From the NCBI RefSeq assembly GCF_012927745.1, contig NZ_JABBKX010000004.1, forward strand, positions 62,001 to 126,000: a DNA stretch of 64,000 nt. Direction: 5' to 3'. Below are positions 57,363 through 64,000 of this stretch, in pieces; positions within the stretch are counted from its first letter, which is position 1, and every line of letters begins with the position of its first letter. A program made the translations under genes and the position numbers. This DNA comes from Neoroseomonas marina (GTDB lineage Bacteria > Pseudomonadota > Alphaproteobacteria > Acetobacterales > Acetobacteraceae). The notes below the pieces were generated by a model. That model saw nothing but the letters and a program-made list of their open reading frames with translations, did no database searches and had not been told where the DNA came from.

Positions 57363-57830
57363 ATGACCGCGACCATCAGCCGGGAACAGCAACTGAACGA
57401 GGCCGAAGCGGCCTGCCTGCGCCGCGGAGCCAAGCTCACGCCGCTGCGCCGCCAGGTGCTGGACCTGATCCTGGCCTCGGATTCGCCTGTCGGTGCCTAT
57501 GCGCTGCTCGACCGCCTGAAGGCCGACCGGCCCGGGGCGGCGCCGCCCACCGTCTACCGCGCTCTCGACTTCCTGCTGGAGCATGGGCTGATCCACAAGG
57601 TGGAGCGGCTGAACGCCTTCATCGGCTGCACCGAGTCCGGTCACGGCCATGGGCACGACCATGATCACCCGCACCAGTTCCTGATCTGCCGCCGCTGCGG
57701 CGCGACGGTCGAGATCGCCGACCATGCGGTCGCCGACGCGATTGCCGCTGCGGCCACGCGCGCGGGCTTCACGGCCGTCGAGGCCACCGTCGAGATCGAG
57801 GGCATCTGCGCCCGCTGCGGCACGGCCTGA
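57363..57830 (+). CDS. zur: Fur-family transcriptional regulator, Zur-like
   Basis: 155 residues from the ATG at 57363. The N-terminal winged helix shows [15 protein letters not shown] and [22 protein letters not shown] histidine-rich loop ([12 protein letters not shown]) precedes the C-terminal dimer domain, in which Cys109 and Cys112 (CRRC) and Cys149 and Cys152 (CARC) form the structural zinc site. [10 protein letters not shown] is typical of Zur. Zinc-loaded Zur represses uptake and zinc-sparing genes. The divergent hisI-COG0523 pair is its likely target. Fur or another metal specificity cannot be fully excluded from sequence. Confidence 0.88.
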   Translation: MTATISREQQLNEAEAACLRRGAKLTPLRRQVLDLILASDSPVGAYALLDRLKADRPGAAPPTVYRALDFLLEHGLIHKVERLNAFIGCTESGHGHGHDHDHPHQFLICRRCGATVEIADHAVADAIAAAATRAGFTAVEATVEIEGICARCGTA

Positions 57831-57832
57831 CT

Positions 57833-57850
57833 TGGCGGGACGTCCCGCCA
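57833..57850. repeat. 18-base perfect palindrome after zur
   Basis: TGGCGGGACGTCCCGCCA is fully self-complementary and begins two bases after the zur stop. As RNA it could fold to a 7-base stem with an ACGT loop and act as a terminator. A DNA-binding site for the gene that starts at 57980 is the alternative. Confidence 0.5.
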
Positions 57851-57979
57851 GTGCGACCGGTGTCCCGGAAACTTGCGCTTCGTCATTGTGGTGGCGCGCG
57901 ACGCCCGGCAGGCTGCGGTCGTGACCTCGACACGACCAGCGGCCATGGGGCCGCGGCAAAGGAGGAGGAAGGCACACAC

Positions 57980-58420
57980 ATGATGTCCCCGACCATCACA
58001 CGGACGATCCGGGGCGCCGGCCTGGCCGTCGCGCTCGCCGTTGCCGGCGCCGCGACCCCGGCGCTTGCGCAAGGCCAGGCCGCCGGCGGCGCGCCCGCGG
58101 CCTTCACCACGGCCGACCTCGCCCGGCTGTGCGGCCCGGCGGCCGATGACGCGAATGCGATGGCGCTGCGCCCGGCCTGCTACGCCGCGCTCGTGTCCAT
58201 CGGCCAGGTGCATTCGCTCTACACCTCGGGTCGCAACGCGCAGCGCCCGATCTTCTGCCTGCCGGAACAGCCGCCGACGCTCGACGTGGTCTCGGCCGCC
58301 TTCGTGTCCTGGGCCGCGGCGAACCAGCAGTATTCCACGACCCGCGCGGCGGAAGGCGTCCTGCGCTTCGCGGCCCAGACCTATCCGTGCCCGGCCGCCC
58401 CGGCCGGTCGCCGCCGCTGA
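57980..58420 (+). CDS. Secreted Rap1a/Tai-like four-cysteine protein (module copy 1)
   Basis: 146 residues from the ATG at 57980, behind GGAGGAGGAAGG. A signal peptide ends at PALA-Q (about residue 30). The mature domain has Cys51, Cys67, Cys93 and Cys137 in the contexts DLARLCG, RPACYAA, PIFCLP and TYPCP. This pattern is that of the Rap1a/Tai immunity-protein family, small periplasmic disulfide-bonded helical proteins first known as type VI secretion immunity factors. No effector or T6SS gene is near. The paralogue at 58.8 kb has identical cysteine spacing (16, 26, 44). A glycine-zipper lipoprotein follows 17 bases later. Function here unknown. Confidence 0.82.
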   Translation: MMSPTITRTIRGAGLAVALAVAGAATPALAQGQAAGGAPAAFTTADLARLCGPAADDANAMALRPACYAALVSIGQVHSLYTSGRNAQRPIFCLPEQPPTLDVVSAAFVSWAAANQQYSTTRAAEGVLRFAAQTYPCPAAPAGRRR

Positions 58421-58437
58421 GCGAGGAGGAGACCATC

Positions 58438-58671
58438 ATGACCACCCGTAAGCCTCTCCGCCTCGGCGCGGTTCTTGTTCTCGGCCTCGGCCTCGCCGGT
58501 TGCGCCGGCATGACCGAGAACCAGCGCGCGACCGCCACCGGCGCCGGCATCGGTGCCCTTGGCGGTGCCGCGCTCGGCTCGCTCTCCGGCAACGCCGGCT
58601 GGGGTGCGCTGATCGGCGCCGGCGTCGGCGGCGTCTCGGGCTACGCGATCAGCAACAGCCGCCAGCGCTGA
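58438..58671 (+). CDS. Glycine-zipper lipoprotein (module copy 1)
   Basis: 77 residues from the ATG at 58438, with GAGGAGGA upstream. The lipobox LAGC (19-22) predicts lipidation at Cys22, with Ala at +2 and so outer-membrane sorting. The rest is an almost uninterrupted glycine zipper (TGAGIGALGGAALGSLSG, then GALIGAGVGGVSGYAIS), the Gly-zipper_2TM pattern of small proteins that can pack as paired helices in a membrane, as in SlyB or OsmB. It probably sits in the outer membrane. It forms a pair with the preceding Rap1a-like gene; a similar pair follows. Confidence 0.85.
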   Translation: MTTRKPLRLGAVLVLGLGLAGCAGMTENQRATATGAGIGALGGAALGSLSGNAGWGALIGAGVGGVSGYAISNSRQR

Positions 58672-58679
58672 TCACGACA

Positions 58680-58706
58680 GGGCCGCCCGCCCGGTGCGGG
58701 CGGCCC
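58680..58706 (+). terminator. Strong hairpin after the first lipoprotein gene
   Basis: GGGCCGCCCGC (58680-58690) and GCGGGCGGCCC (58696-58706) form a perfect 11-base GC stem with a CCGGT loop, 8 bases after the stop. Only scattered Ts follow. It separates the two copies of the Rap1a-like/lipoprotein module, so each copy may be transcribed on its own. Confidence 0.6.
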
Positions 58707-58813
58707 ACTGCCTTGCACGTTGCGAGTCCGGCCCGAAGCGTTCGACATTGACGGGGCGCGTCGAGTCGCCAGCGAGGGCGGCGAGCTTCGCGCGACGCAA
58801 GGAAATGACAGAC

Positions 58814-59227
58814 ATGCGCTTCAAGACATTCCTCTCGGCGGCGGCCCTGCTGGCCGCGGGGCCGGCCTTCGCCCAGGCGCCGCCGGCCGCGCGCGGGTCC
58901 CACACCGCGACGGTGGCCGAACTCGCCGCGCTCTGCGCCACGCCGCAGACGGATGCGAACTTCGCCAGCGCCGATGGGCTGTGCCGCGGCTTCATCGCCG
59001 GCTTCGCGCAGTACCATGCCGTCATGACGCAGCCCGGCACGCGGCATCGCCCGCTGTTCTGCGTGCCCGACCCGGCGCCGACCGGCGCGCAGGCCGGCGC
59101 CGCCTTCGCCGCCTGGGCGCGCAGCAATCCGCAGGTGTCGAACGAACTCGCGGTGGATGGCCTCGCCCGCTGGTTCATCGCCACCTATCCCTGCCCGCAG
59201 CCGCCCGCGCGGCGCCTGGCGCGCTGA
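58814..59227 (+). CDS. Secreted Rap1a/Tai-like four-cysteine protein (module copy 2)
   Basis: 137 residues from the ATG at 58814; the ATG at 58805 is almost touching the AAGGA (58799-58803), whereas 58814 is 10 bases from it. The signal peptide (RFKTFLSAAALLAAGPAFA) ends before Gln21. Cys41, Cys57, Cys83 and Cys127 have exactly the 16-26-44 spacing of the first copy, with LC, GLCRG, LFCVP and TYPCP contexts. Shared residues include AAFxxWAxxNxQ and the end TYPCP. The family is Rap1a/Tai-like; a partner toxin is not recognisable nearby. A glycine-zipper lipoprotein gene follows 12 bases downstream, repeating the order of copy 1. Confidence 0.82.
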   Translation: MRFKTFLSAAALLAAGPAFAQAPPAARGSHTATVAELAALCATPQTDANFASADGLCRGFIAGFAQYHAVMTQPGTRHRPLFCVPDPAPTGAQAGAAFAAWARSNPQVSNELAVDGLARWFIATYPCPQPPARRLAR

Positions 59228-59239
59228 GACGGAGACCGC

Positions 59240-59572
59240 ATGATGCGCAAGATCGCCATTCTTCCCGCCGCGGCCCTCGTCATCGGCCTTGGCGGCTGCT
59301 CGGACGGCAGCATGACGCAGGGCGGGCGTGACGTGCTCGCCGGCGGCGCCGTCGGTGCGCTCGCGGGCGCGGCCATCGGGTCCTTCACCGCCCAGGCGGG
59401 CGTCGGCGCGCTGATCGGCGCCGGCGCCGGCGTGGTGGGCGGCTACCTGTGGCACCAGCACGAGATCGCCGAGCGCCAGGCGGCCGAACGCCGCCAGCAA
59501 CAGCTCAACGCGGCCTATGAGCGCGGCTACAGCCAGGGCCAGCAGTCGCGCCGCACGACGACCGGCAACTGA
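59240..59572 (+). CDS. Glycine-zipper lipoprotein with charged C-terminal tail (module copy 2)
   Basis: 110 residues. The lipobox LGGC (17-20) predicts lipidation at Cys20, with Ser at +2 and so outer-membrane sorting. A glycine zipper (GGAVGALAGAAIGSFTAQAG, then GALIGAGAGVVGGYLW) matches copy 1. Unlike copy 1, it adds a 40-residue polar helix (HQHEIAERQAAERRQQQ...YERGYSQGQQ) that could be a periplasmic or peptidoglycan-facing tail. It lies directly after the second Rap1a-like gene. General role probably envelope stability or a partner for the secreted protein; this is inference. Confidence 0.85.
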   Translation: MMRKIAILPAAALVIGLGGCSDGSMTQGGRDVLAGGAVGALAGAAIGSFTAQAGVGALIGAGAGVVGGYLWHQHEIAERQAAERRQQQLNAAYERGYSQGQQSRRTTTGN

Positions 59573-59581
59573 TGCGGGGAA

Positions 59582-59609
59582 GGGCGGGCGGCCCGCGGAC
59601 CGCCCGCCC
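59582..59609. terminator. Hairpin between lipoprotein gene and metC
   Basis: GGGCGGGCGG (59582-59591) and CCGCCCGCCC (59600-59609) form a perfect 10-base stem with an 8-base loop between two convergent genes. No U-run is present on either side. Confidence 0.5.
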
Positions 59610-59619
59610 GCCCGCCCGG

Positions 59620-60822
59620 TCACTTCGGCAGGGTCGCGAGCCCGTGCTCGAGATCCGCGATCAGGTCCGCCACATCTTCGAGCCCGATGTGGATGCGGAC
59701 CGTGAAGCCACCGAGGTCCGGGCTCGTCGCCGTGCGGGTGATGAAGCCCGTGGTCGGCAGGGCGAGGCTCTCATATCCGCCCCAGGACGCGCCGATGCCG
59801 AACAGCGCCAGGCTGTCGATGAAGCGGAAGATCTCCGCTTCCGTGTAGCGCGGCTGGAAGACCACGCCGAACAGGCTGCAGGACCCCGTGAAGTCGCGCT
59901 TGAACAACGCGTGCTGCGGGTGGGACGGCAGGCCCGGATGCAGCACGCGCTGCACCTCCGGCCGGCTTTCGAACCAGCGCGCGACGGCCAGCCCGCTCTG
60001 TTCCTGCTGCTTGAGGCGCACGGCCATGGTCCGCGCACCGCGCAGCGCGAGCCAGCAATCGTCGGGGGCGGCGAAATGTCCCATCTGGCTCGCCGCACCG
60101 CGGACGATGGCGAAGTCCTCCTCGGTGTTCGTGGTGATCGAACCGAGCAGCACGTCCGAATGCCCGCCGACATACTTCGTCAGCGCCTGGATGGAGACGT
60201 CCACGCCGTGCTTGAACGGCATGAAGTGATGGATGCCCCAGGTGTTGTCCATCAGCACCTTCGCACCGCGCGCATGGGCGACGCGGGCGAGGGCCGGGAC
60301 GTCCTGCAGCTCGAAGGTGTGGCTGCCCGGGCTCTCGGTGTAGACGACCTTGGTGTTGGGCTTCATCAGCGCGGCGATGCCGGCCTCGTCGATCGCCGGG
60401 GCGTAGAAGGTCGTCTCGACGCCGTAGGCTGCGAGCAGGCCGTTCGCGATGTTGCGCCCGGGGCCATAGACGCTGTCGGGCATCAGGCAGTGGTCGCCGG
60501 CCTTGAGATAGGCCATCAGCGGCACCGTGACGGCTGCGAGGCCGGTGCCGACCAGCGTGCAGCGCGTGCCGCCCTCGATGTCGCAGATGACGTCCTCGAG
60601 CGCGTAATGCGTCGGCCCGCCCTGCGTGCCGTAGGTCATGACGCGGTTGTAGCGATCCTTGGCGAAGGACCGGCGGCTCTCGCAATCCGGATGCAGCACG
60701 GTCGATCCGCGATGCACCGCCGGGTTCACGAAGCCATGGGCATGCGTGCCGGCGCGGCCGGCGTGGGACATCTGCGTCGCGAAGCGGTAGTCGTGACGCG
60801 GCTTGGAAACGTCGTCGGGCAT
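59620..60822 (-). CDS. metC: Cystathionine beta-lyase
   Basis: 400 residues from the ATG at 60822, sharing one base with the upstream stop (TGATG). Cys/Met-metabolism PLP enzyme signatures are TYGTQGGPTHYALEDVI, the PLP-binding Lys216 in SIQALTKYVGGHSD, DNTWG at 192-196 and FGIGASWGGYESL near the C-terminus. ASWGGYESL is typical of alphaproteobacterial MetC. It splits cystathionine into homocysteine, pyruvate and ammonia and often also degrades cysteine to sulfide. It is coupled to a mercaptopyruvate sulfurtransferase, giving a sulfur amino acid operon. Confidence 0.9.
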   Translation of the reverse strand: MPDDVSKPRHDYRFATQMSHAGRAGTHAHGFVNPAVHRGSTVLHPDCESRRSFAKDRYNRVMTYGTQGGPTHYALEDVICDIEGGTRCTLVGTGLAAVTVPLMAYLKAGDHCLMPDSVYGPGRNIANGLLAAYGVETTFYAPAIDEAGIAALMKPNTKVVYTESPGSHTFELQDVPALARVAHARGAKVLMDNTWGIHHFMPFKHGVDVSIQALTKYVGGHSDVLLGSITTNTEEDFAIVRGAASQMGHFAAPDDCWLALRGARTMAVRLKQQEQSGLAVARWFESRPEVQRVLHPGLPSHPQHALFKRDFTGSCSLFGVVFQPRYTEAEIFRFIDSLALFGIGASWGGYESLALPTTGFITRTATSPDLGGFTVRIHIGLEDVADLIADLEHGLATLPK

Positions 60823-61673
60823 CAGGCGCTCTTTTCCTTGGTTGTTTCCGGGCGCGAGGCCCATTCGGTCCAGGAGCCGTCATAGACGGCCGGTTCAGGC
60901 AATCCGGCGCGCACCATCCCGAAGGCGATGACGCAGGCGGTGACGCCCGAGCCGCAGGAGGTCACGACCGGCTTTCCGCCCGTCGCGCCCGCCGCGGCGA
61001 AGATGGCGCGCAGCGTCGCCGCGTCCTTCATCTTCCCGTCGGGTCCGGACATCTCGGTGGCCGGCACGTTGCCCGCCCCCGGCATGTGCCCGGAGGGCAG
61101 GCCCACGCGCGGTTCCGGCGCGGCGCCGTCGAAGCGACCCTTGGCGCGTGCATCGAGGATCAGCGCCGAGCCGTCGGCGACGATCCGCTTGATGTCGCCG
61201 ATGCCCTTCAGCATCGCGGCGCGGAAGTCGGGGATGAAGGTCGCGGGTGCCGGGGCGGGGGCGTCGCCGGTCTCGACCGCGCGGCCGTCCTTCTTCCAGG
61301 CCGGCAGGCCGCCATCGAGCACCGCGACCTTGTCGTGGCCGAACAGCCGCATCATCCACCAGCCGCGCGGCGAGGATCGCAGCCCATGCTGGTCGTAGAA
61401 CACGACCCGCGTGTCGTTGGACACGCCGAGCGCACCCATCATCCGCGCGAACTTCGCCGGCATCGGCACCATGTGCGGCAGATCGGTCTCGTCATCGGCG
61501 ATGACGTCGATGTCGAACATCCGCGCGCCCGGGATATGCGCGGCGCGGAAGCCGTCATGCTTGTTGCCGGCCTCGTTCGGCAGGTAGGTCGAGCAGTCGA
61601 AGACGACCAGGTCCGGCTTGCCGAGTTCCCCGGCCAGCCATTCGGTCGATACCAGCATCTCCATCGGCGTCAT
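60822..61673 (-). CDS. sseA: 3-mercaptopyruvate sulfurtransferase
   Basis: 283 residues from the ATG at 61673, overlapping the alaX stop (ATGA). Two rhodanese domains are visible: the inactive N-terminal one (VVFDCSTYLP, HIPGARMFDIDVI, VVFYDQHGLRSSPRGWWMMRLFG split across strands) and the catalytic C-terminal one with Cys240 in SCGSGVTAC. The CGSGVT loop, rather than the CRKGVT of thiosulfate sulfurtransferase, marks a mercaptopyruvate enzyme. It moves sulfur from mercaptopyruvate to a thiophilic acceptor, releasing pyruvate. Next to metC it fits cysteine breakdown and sulfide handling. Confidence 0.93.
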   Translation of the reverse strand: MTPMEMLVSTEWLAGELGKPDLVVFDCSTYLPNEAGNKHDGFRAAHIPGARMFDIDVIADDETDLPHMVPMPAKFARMMGALGVSNDTRVVFYDQHGLRSSPRGWWMMRLFGHDKVAVLDGGLPAWKKDGRAVETGDAPAPAPATFIPDFRAAMLKGIGDIKRIVADGSALILDARAKGRFDGAAPEPRVGLPSGHMPGAGNVPATEMSGPDGKMKDAATLRAIFAAAGATGGKPVVTSCGSGVTACVIAFGMVRAGLPEPAVYDGSWTEWASRPETTKEKSA

Positions 61674-62392
61674 TCCCCCGCAAGCACCAGCGTCACCCGC
61701 CGGTTCGCCTTGCCCTTGTTCTCGATCTTCGCAACCTCGACGCGGCCGATCTCCCCGGTGCGGCGCACATGGGTGCCGCCGCAGGGCTGGTAGTCGACCG
61801 GCGCCGCCGGATCCCCGATACGTACCAGGCGGATGCGCCCCGAGCCGCGCGGCGGCTGCACCGACAGGGTGCGCACCAGGCCCGGATTGGCGTCGAGCTC
61901 GGCCTCGGTGATCCAGGTCTCGCTGACCGGATGGTCCGCCGTGATCAGCGCGTTCAGGCCTTCCGTCAGGCTTTCCTTGGTCGGCGGATCCGGCAGGTCG
62001 AAGTCGAGGCGCGACTTGTCCGCCCCGATCTGCCCGCCCGTGACGCCCGCGCCCGGGATCAGGCTGCACAGCAGGTGCAGCGAGGTGTGCATGCGCATCA
62101 GCCGGTGCCGCCGCGCCCAGTCCAGCACCGCGGCGACCTCGGTGCCGACCGGCGGCAGCGCGGCCTCGGGCGCGGGGAGGTGCAGCACGGTGTCCTCGGG
62201 GCCCTTCAGCGTGTCGGCGACTACCATCTCGCCGCCCGTCCAGCGCAGCGCGCCGACATCGCCCGGCTGGCCGCCGGCGCGGGCGTAGAAATTCGTGCGG
62301 TCGAGCACGACGCCCTCGGGCGCGGCAGAGACGACGCGGGCGGTGATCTCGCGCGCATAGGCATCGTCACGGAAGACGAGTTCGGTCGGCAT
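61670..62392 (-). CDS. Alanyl-tRNA editing protein AlaX
   Basis: 240 residues. The free-standing AlaRS editing fold has FYARAGGQPGDVG, the zinc ligands His102 and His106 (HTSLH) and Cys204 and His208 (CGGTH), and a final NRRVTLVLAGE. At 240 residues with an N-terminal barrel it resembles the AlaX-M class. It hydrolyses seryl- or glycyl-tRNA(Ala) to protect translation. The gene starts directly after the NUDIX stop (TGAATG) and overlaps sseA, so it is co-expressed with sulfur amino acid enzymes. Confidence 0.92.
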   Translation of the reverse strand: MPTELVFRDDAYAREITARVVSAAPEGVVLDRTNFYARAGGQPGDVGALRWTGGEMVVADTLKGPEDTVLHLPAPEAALPPVGTEVAAVLDWARRHRLMRMHTSLHLLCSLIPGAGVTGGQIGADKSRLDFDLPDPPTKESLTEGLNALITADHPVSETWITEAELDANPGLVRTLSVQPPRGSGRIRLVRIGDPAAPVDYQPCGGTHVRRTGEIGRVEVAKIENKGKANRRVTLVLAGE

Positions 62393-63034
62393 TCAGGCAG
62401 TCCAGTCCTTGAGCATCGCCGCGCGGCGGCGCGCGAAGGCCGAAAGGCACAGCGCGCCGGTGGCGTTGCAGATGCGGTTGTCGTCGAGCATCGCCAGCGC
62501 CTCATCGACCGGCAGCACGGACAGGCGGATGTCCTCGTGCTCGTGCTCGAGCCCGTGGTGCCCGACCACGCCCGTTTCCGGCAGGCGCACGCGCGCGAGG
62601 AAGAGGCTGATCGTCTCGTCGCAGCCGCCCTGGGTCAGGATGTAGCGGCCGAGCGGGACGACGCGGTCGGGCTCGAGGCCCGTCTCCTCATGCAGTTCGC
62701 GGCGCACGGCCTCGACCGGGTCCTCCCCGTCCTCGAGCAGCCCGGCGGGGCATTCCACCATCACCGGCGGCAGGCCGGCGGCGAGCGCGGGGAGGCGGAA
62801 CTGCTCGATCAGCGCGACGCGGTCCGACCAGGGGTCCCAGGGCAGCACGGCCACCGCCGCGCCGCGGCGCAGCAATTCCCAGGTCTGCACCCCGCCTTCG
62901 CCGCCGTCGAAGCGACGCTTGCGGAAACGGATGCGCTGCACGGGGAAGCGGCCGTCCCAGACCACCTCCTCCGAGAGCACCGTCACGTCGCGATGCGCCG
63001 GGATCGGCTTCGCCTTCGGGTGTCTGGCGTTCAT
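62393..63034 (-). CDS. NUDIX hydrolase (ADP-ribose pyrophosphatase-like)
   Basis: 213 residues. The Nudix box is complete: GLLEDGEDPVEAVRRELHEE followed by TGL, giving G-x5-E-x7-RE-x2-EE-x-G. Surrounding VALIEQFRLPALAAGLPPVMVECPAG and LTQGGCDETISLFLARV match the ADP-sugar pyrophosphatase group, which splits ADP-ribose into AMP and ribose phosphate. It is the first gene of the NUDIX-alaX-sseA-metC operon and is divergent from the EamA transporter. Confidence 0.92.
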   Translation of the reverse strand: MNARHPKAKPIPAHRDVTVLSEEVVWDGRFPVQRIRFRKRRFDGGEGGVQTWELLRRGAAVAVLPWDPWSDRVALIEQFRLPALAAGLPPVMVECPAGLLEDGEDPVEAVRRELHEETGLEPDRVVPLGRYILTQGGCDETISLFLARVRLPETGVVGHHGLEHEHEDIRLSVLPVDEALAMLDDNRICNATGALCLSAFARRRAAMLKDWTA

Positions 63035-63105
63035 GCGGGCCGGACCCTACCCTTGGCCGCCCGGCCCGTCCATGCACCGGGGCGCAGGGGAGGGCAGCAG
63101 CCAGG

Positions 63106-64000
63106 ATGGAGAAGGCCAGCAGCGGCACGCGCGGGAGCGCCCCCGCCGATCCGCAGGCGCGCACCCGCGCCCAGCGCCGCGCGATCGTCCTCGTCCTGCT
63201 GGCGACTGCGGCCTTCTCACTGGCCGCGGCCTGCGCGAAGACCATCGGCGCCGGCATACCGGTCGCCGAGGTCATCCTGTTCCGCAACCTGTTCGCCATT
63301 CCCGCGCTGCTGCCGGTGGTGCTGGCGAGCGGCGGGCTCGCCGCGCTCGCCACCCGCAACCCCATGAGCCACGCCGCGCGCACGGTCTTCGGCATGATGG
63401 GCATGGTCGGCGCCTTCTACGGCTACGTCCATCTGCCGATCGCGACGGTCACCGCGCTCGGCTTCACCATGCCGTTGTTCCTGACCGTGCTGTCGGTGCC
63501 GCTCCTCGGGGAATCGGTCGGCTGGCGGCGTGGCCTGGCGGTCCTGGTCGGCTTCGCCGGCGTGCTGATGATGGTCCGCCCCGGCGGCGCGGCCATGGAA
63601 GGCGAGGGGCTCGCCATCACGCTCTGCCTGCTGGGATCGGTCGGCTGGGCGCTGGCGATGATCACCATCCGGCGCATGGGCGAGGCGGGGGAAAGCTCCG
63701 TCGCCATCGTCTTCTGGTTCGCGGTGGGGTCCGCGGTGCTGGCAGGGATCGCCGCGCTGCCCGGCTGGGTCTGGCCCAGCCTGACCGAATGGGCGCTGCT
63801 GCTCGGGATCGGGCTGATCTCGGCCCTCGCGCAGGTGGTGATGACGACGGCCTACCGCACCGGCGAGACGACGCTGCTCGCGCCCTTCGAATACGCGGCG
63901 ATCATCTGGACCACCGCACTCGGCGCCTTCGTCTGGGCGGAACTGCCCGACGGATGGGACTTCGCGGGGATCGCCGTGCTGGTGGGCGCAGGCATCTATA
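63106..64000 (+). CDS. DMT-superfamily transporter (EamA domains), C-terminus cut off
   Basis: At least 298 codons from the ATG at 63106 run open to the window end. Two EamA repeats are visible, with nearly ten transmembrane helices: AIVLVLLATAAFSLAAACAK, FAIPALLPVVLAS, VFGMMGMVGAFYGYVHLPIA, then after residue 170 ITLCLLGSVGWALAMI, WALLLGIGLISALAQVV and FEYAAIIWTTALGAFVW. The loop RTGETTLLAPFEYAA is typical of RhaT/YdcZ-like drug/metabolite exporters. It most likely exports amino acids or small metabolites across the inner membrane. Only the last few residues should be missing. Confidence 0.9.
   Translation, partial: MEKASSGTRGSAPADPQARTRAQRRAIVLVLLATAAFSLAAACAKTIGAGIPVAEVILFRNLFAIPALLPVVLASGGLAALATRNPMSHAARTVFGMMGMVGAFYGYVHLPIATVTALGFTMPLFLTVLSVPLLGESVGWRRGLAVLVGFAGVLMMVRPGGAAMEGEGLAITLCLLGSVGWALAMITIRRMGEAGESSVAIVFWFAVGSAVLAGIAALPGWVWPSLTEWALLLGIGLISALAQVVMTTAYRTGETTLLAPFEYAAIIWTTALGAFVWAELPDGWDFAGIAVLVGAGIY

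Noticed and set aside
57980-59227. Type VI secretion immunity proteins with a nearby toxin.
   Set aside because: The family match is kept, but no effector amidase, VgrG, Hcp or other T6SS gene is in the window, so an immunity role is not claimed.

Overview
The window is about 70% GC by eye, densely coding on both strands, with many 1-4 bp start/stop overlaps and GTG starts. The gene families point to an alphaproteobacterium of the Rhodospirillales/Acetobacteraceae type (Roseomonas-like): repeated orphan Bug/TctC binding proteins, family III CoA-transferases, a fused SecDF, the DUF2126/ATP-grasp/transglutaminase cluster and a lipid A gene (lpxB). This is inferred from gene content, not from a marker gene. 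I saw no rRNA, tRNA, CRISPR array, prophage, transposase or plasmid gene. No stretch above 300 bases lacks a gene. About 60 protein genes are called.

Region by region. 1-5.25 kb (+): end of a two-subunit CoA-transferase, a DsbA-fold isomerase, an M20 amidohydrolase and a lone molybdenum hydroxylase large subunit. 5.2-13.7 kb (-): a tightly packed nine-gene catabolic run with two TctC binding proteins, two LigI-like amidohydrolases, a mesaconyl/itaconyl-CoA hydratase-like protein, two CaiB-type CoA-transferases, a VOC protein and a flavoprotein. 13.8-17.3 kb: a DapA-family aldolase, a small conserved protein, a divergent Lrp-type regulator/D-amino acid dehydrogenase pair and a quinol monooxygenase. 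17.4-20.6 kb (-): a citramalyl-CoA-lyase-like protein overlapping a second hydratase, plus a cytosolic class A beta-lactamase-fold protein. 20.7-26.6 kb: a 3-hydroxyacyl-CoA dehydrogenase, PhnD-like and TAXI binding proteins, a DctA symporter and a D-aminoacylase.

26.8-33.5 kb (+): three overlapping genes (DUF2126 transglutaminase, ATP-grasp fused to alpha-E, second transglutaminase) of a predicted and uncharacterised peptide ligation system. 33.6-46.1 kb (+): a long catabolic/transport operon with a class II aldolase, two amidohydrolases, a complete Dpp/Opp-type ABC importer, TctC, 3-hydroxyisobutyrate-type dehydrogenase and iron alcohol dehydrogenase. 46-54.5 kb: SecDF, a Gfo/Idh oxidoreductase, ketopantoate-reductase-like and SDR genes, two clusters of palindromes, then lpxB-nitrilase-GNAT.

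54.6-64 kb: a SemiSWEET, a secreted FGE-fold protein lacking the FGE cysteines, a zinc-homeostasis locus (hisI and COG0523 GTPase divergent from a Zur-like regulator), and a duplicated two-gene module in which a secreted Rap1a-like four-cysteine protein is followed by a glycine-zipper lipoprotein. After that come a sulfur/quality-control operon (NUDIX, AlaX, mercaptopyruvate sulfurtransferase, cystathionine beta-lyase) and the start of an EamA transporter that runs off the end.

The theme is uptake and CoA-dependent breakdown of organic acids, peptides or amides. The best candidates for undescribed biology are the duplicated Rap1a-like/glycine-zipper module and the ATP-grasp/alpha-E/transglutaminase cluster.
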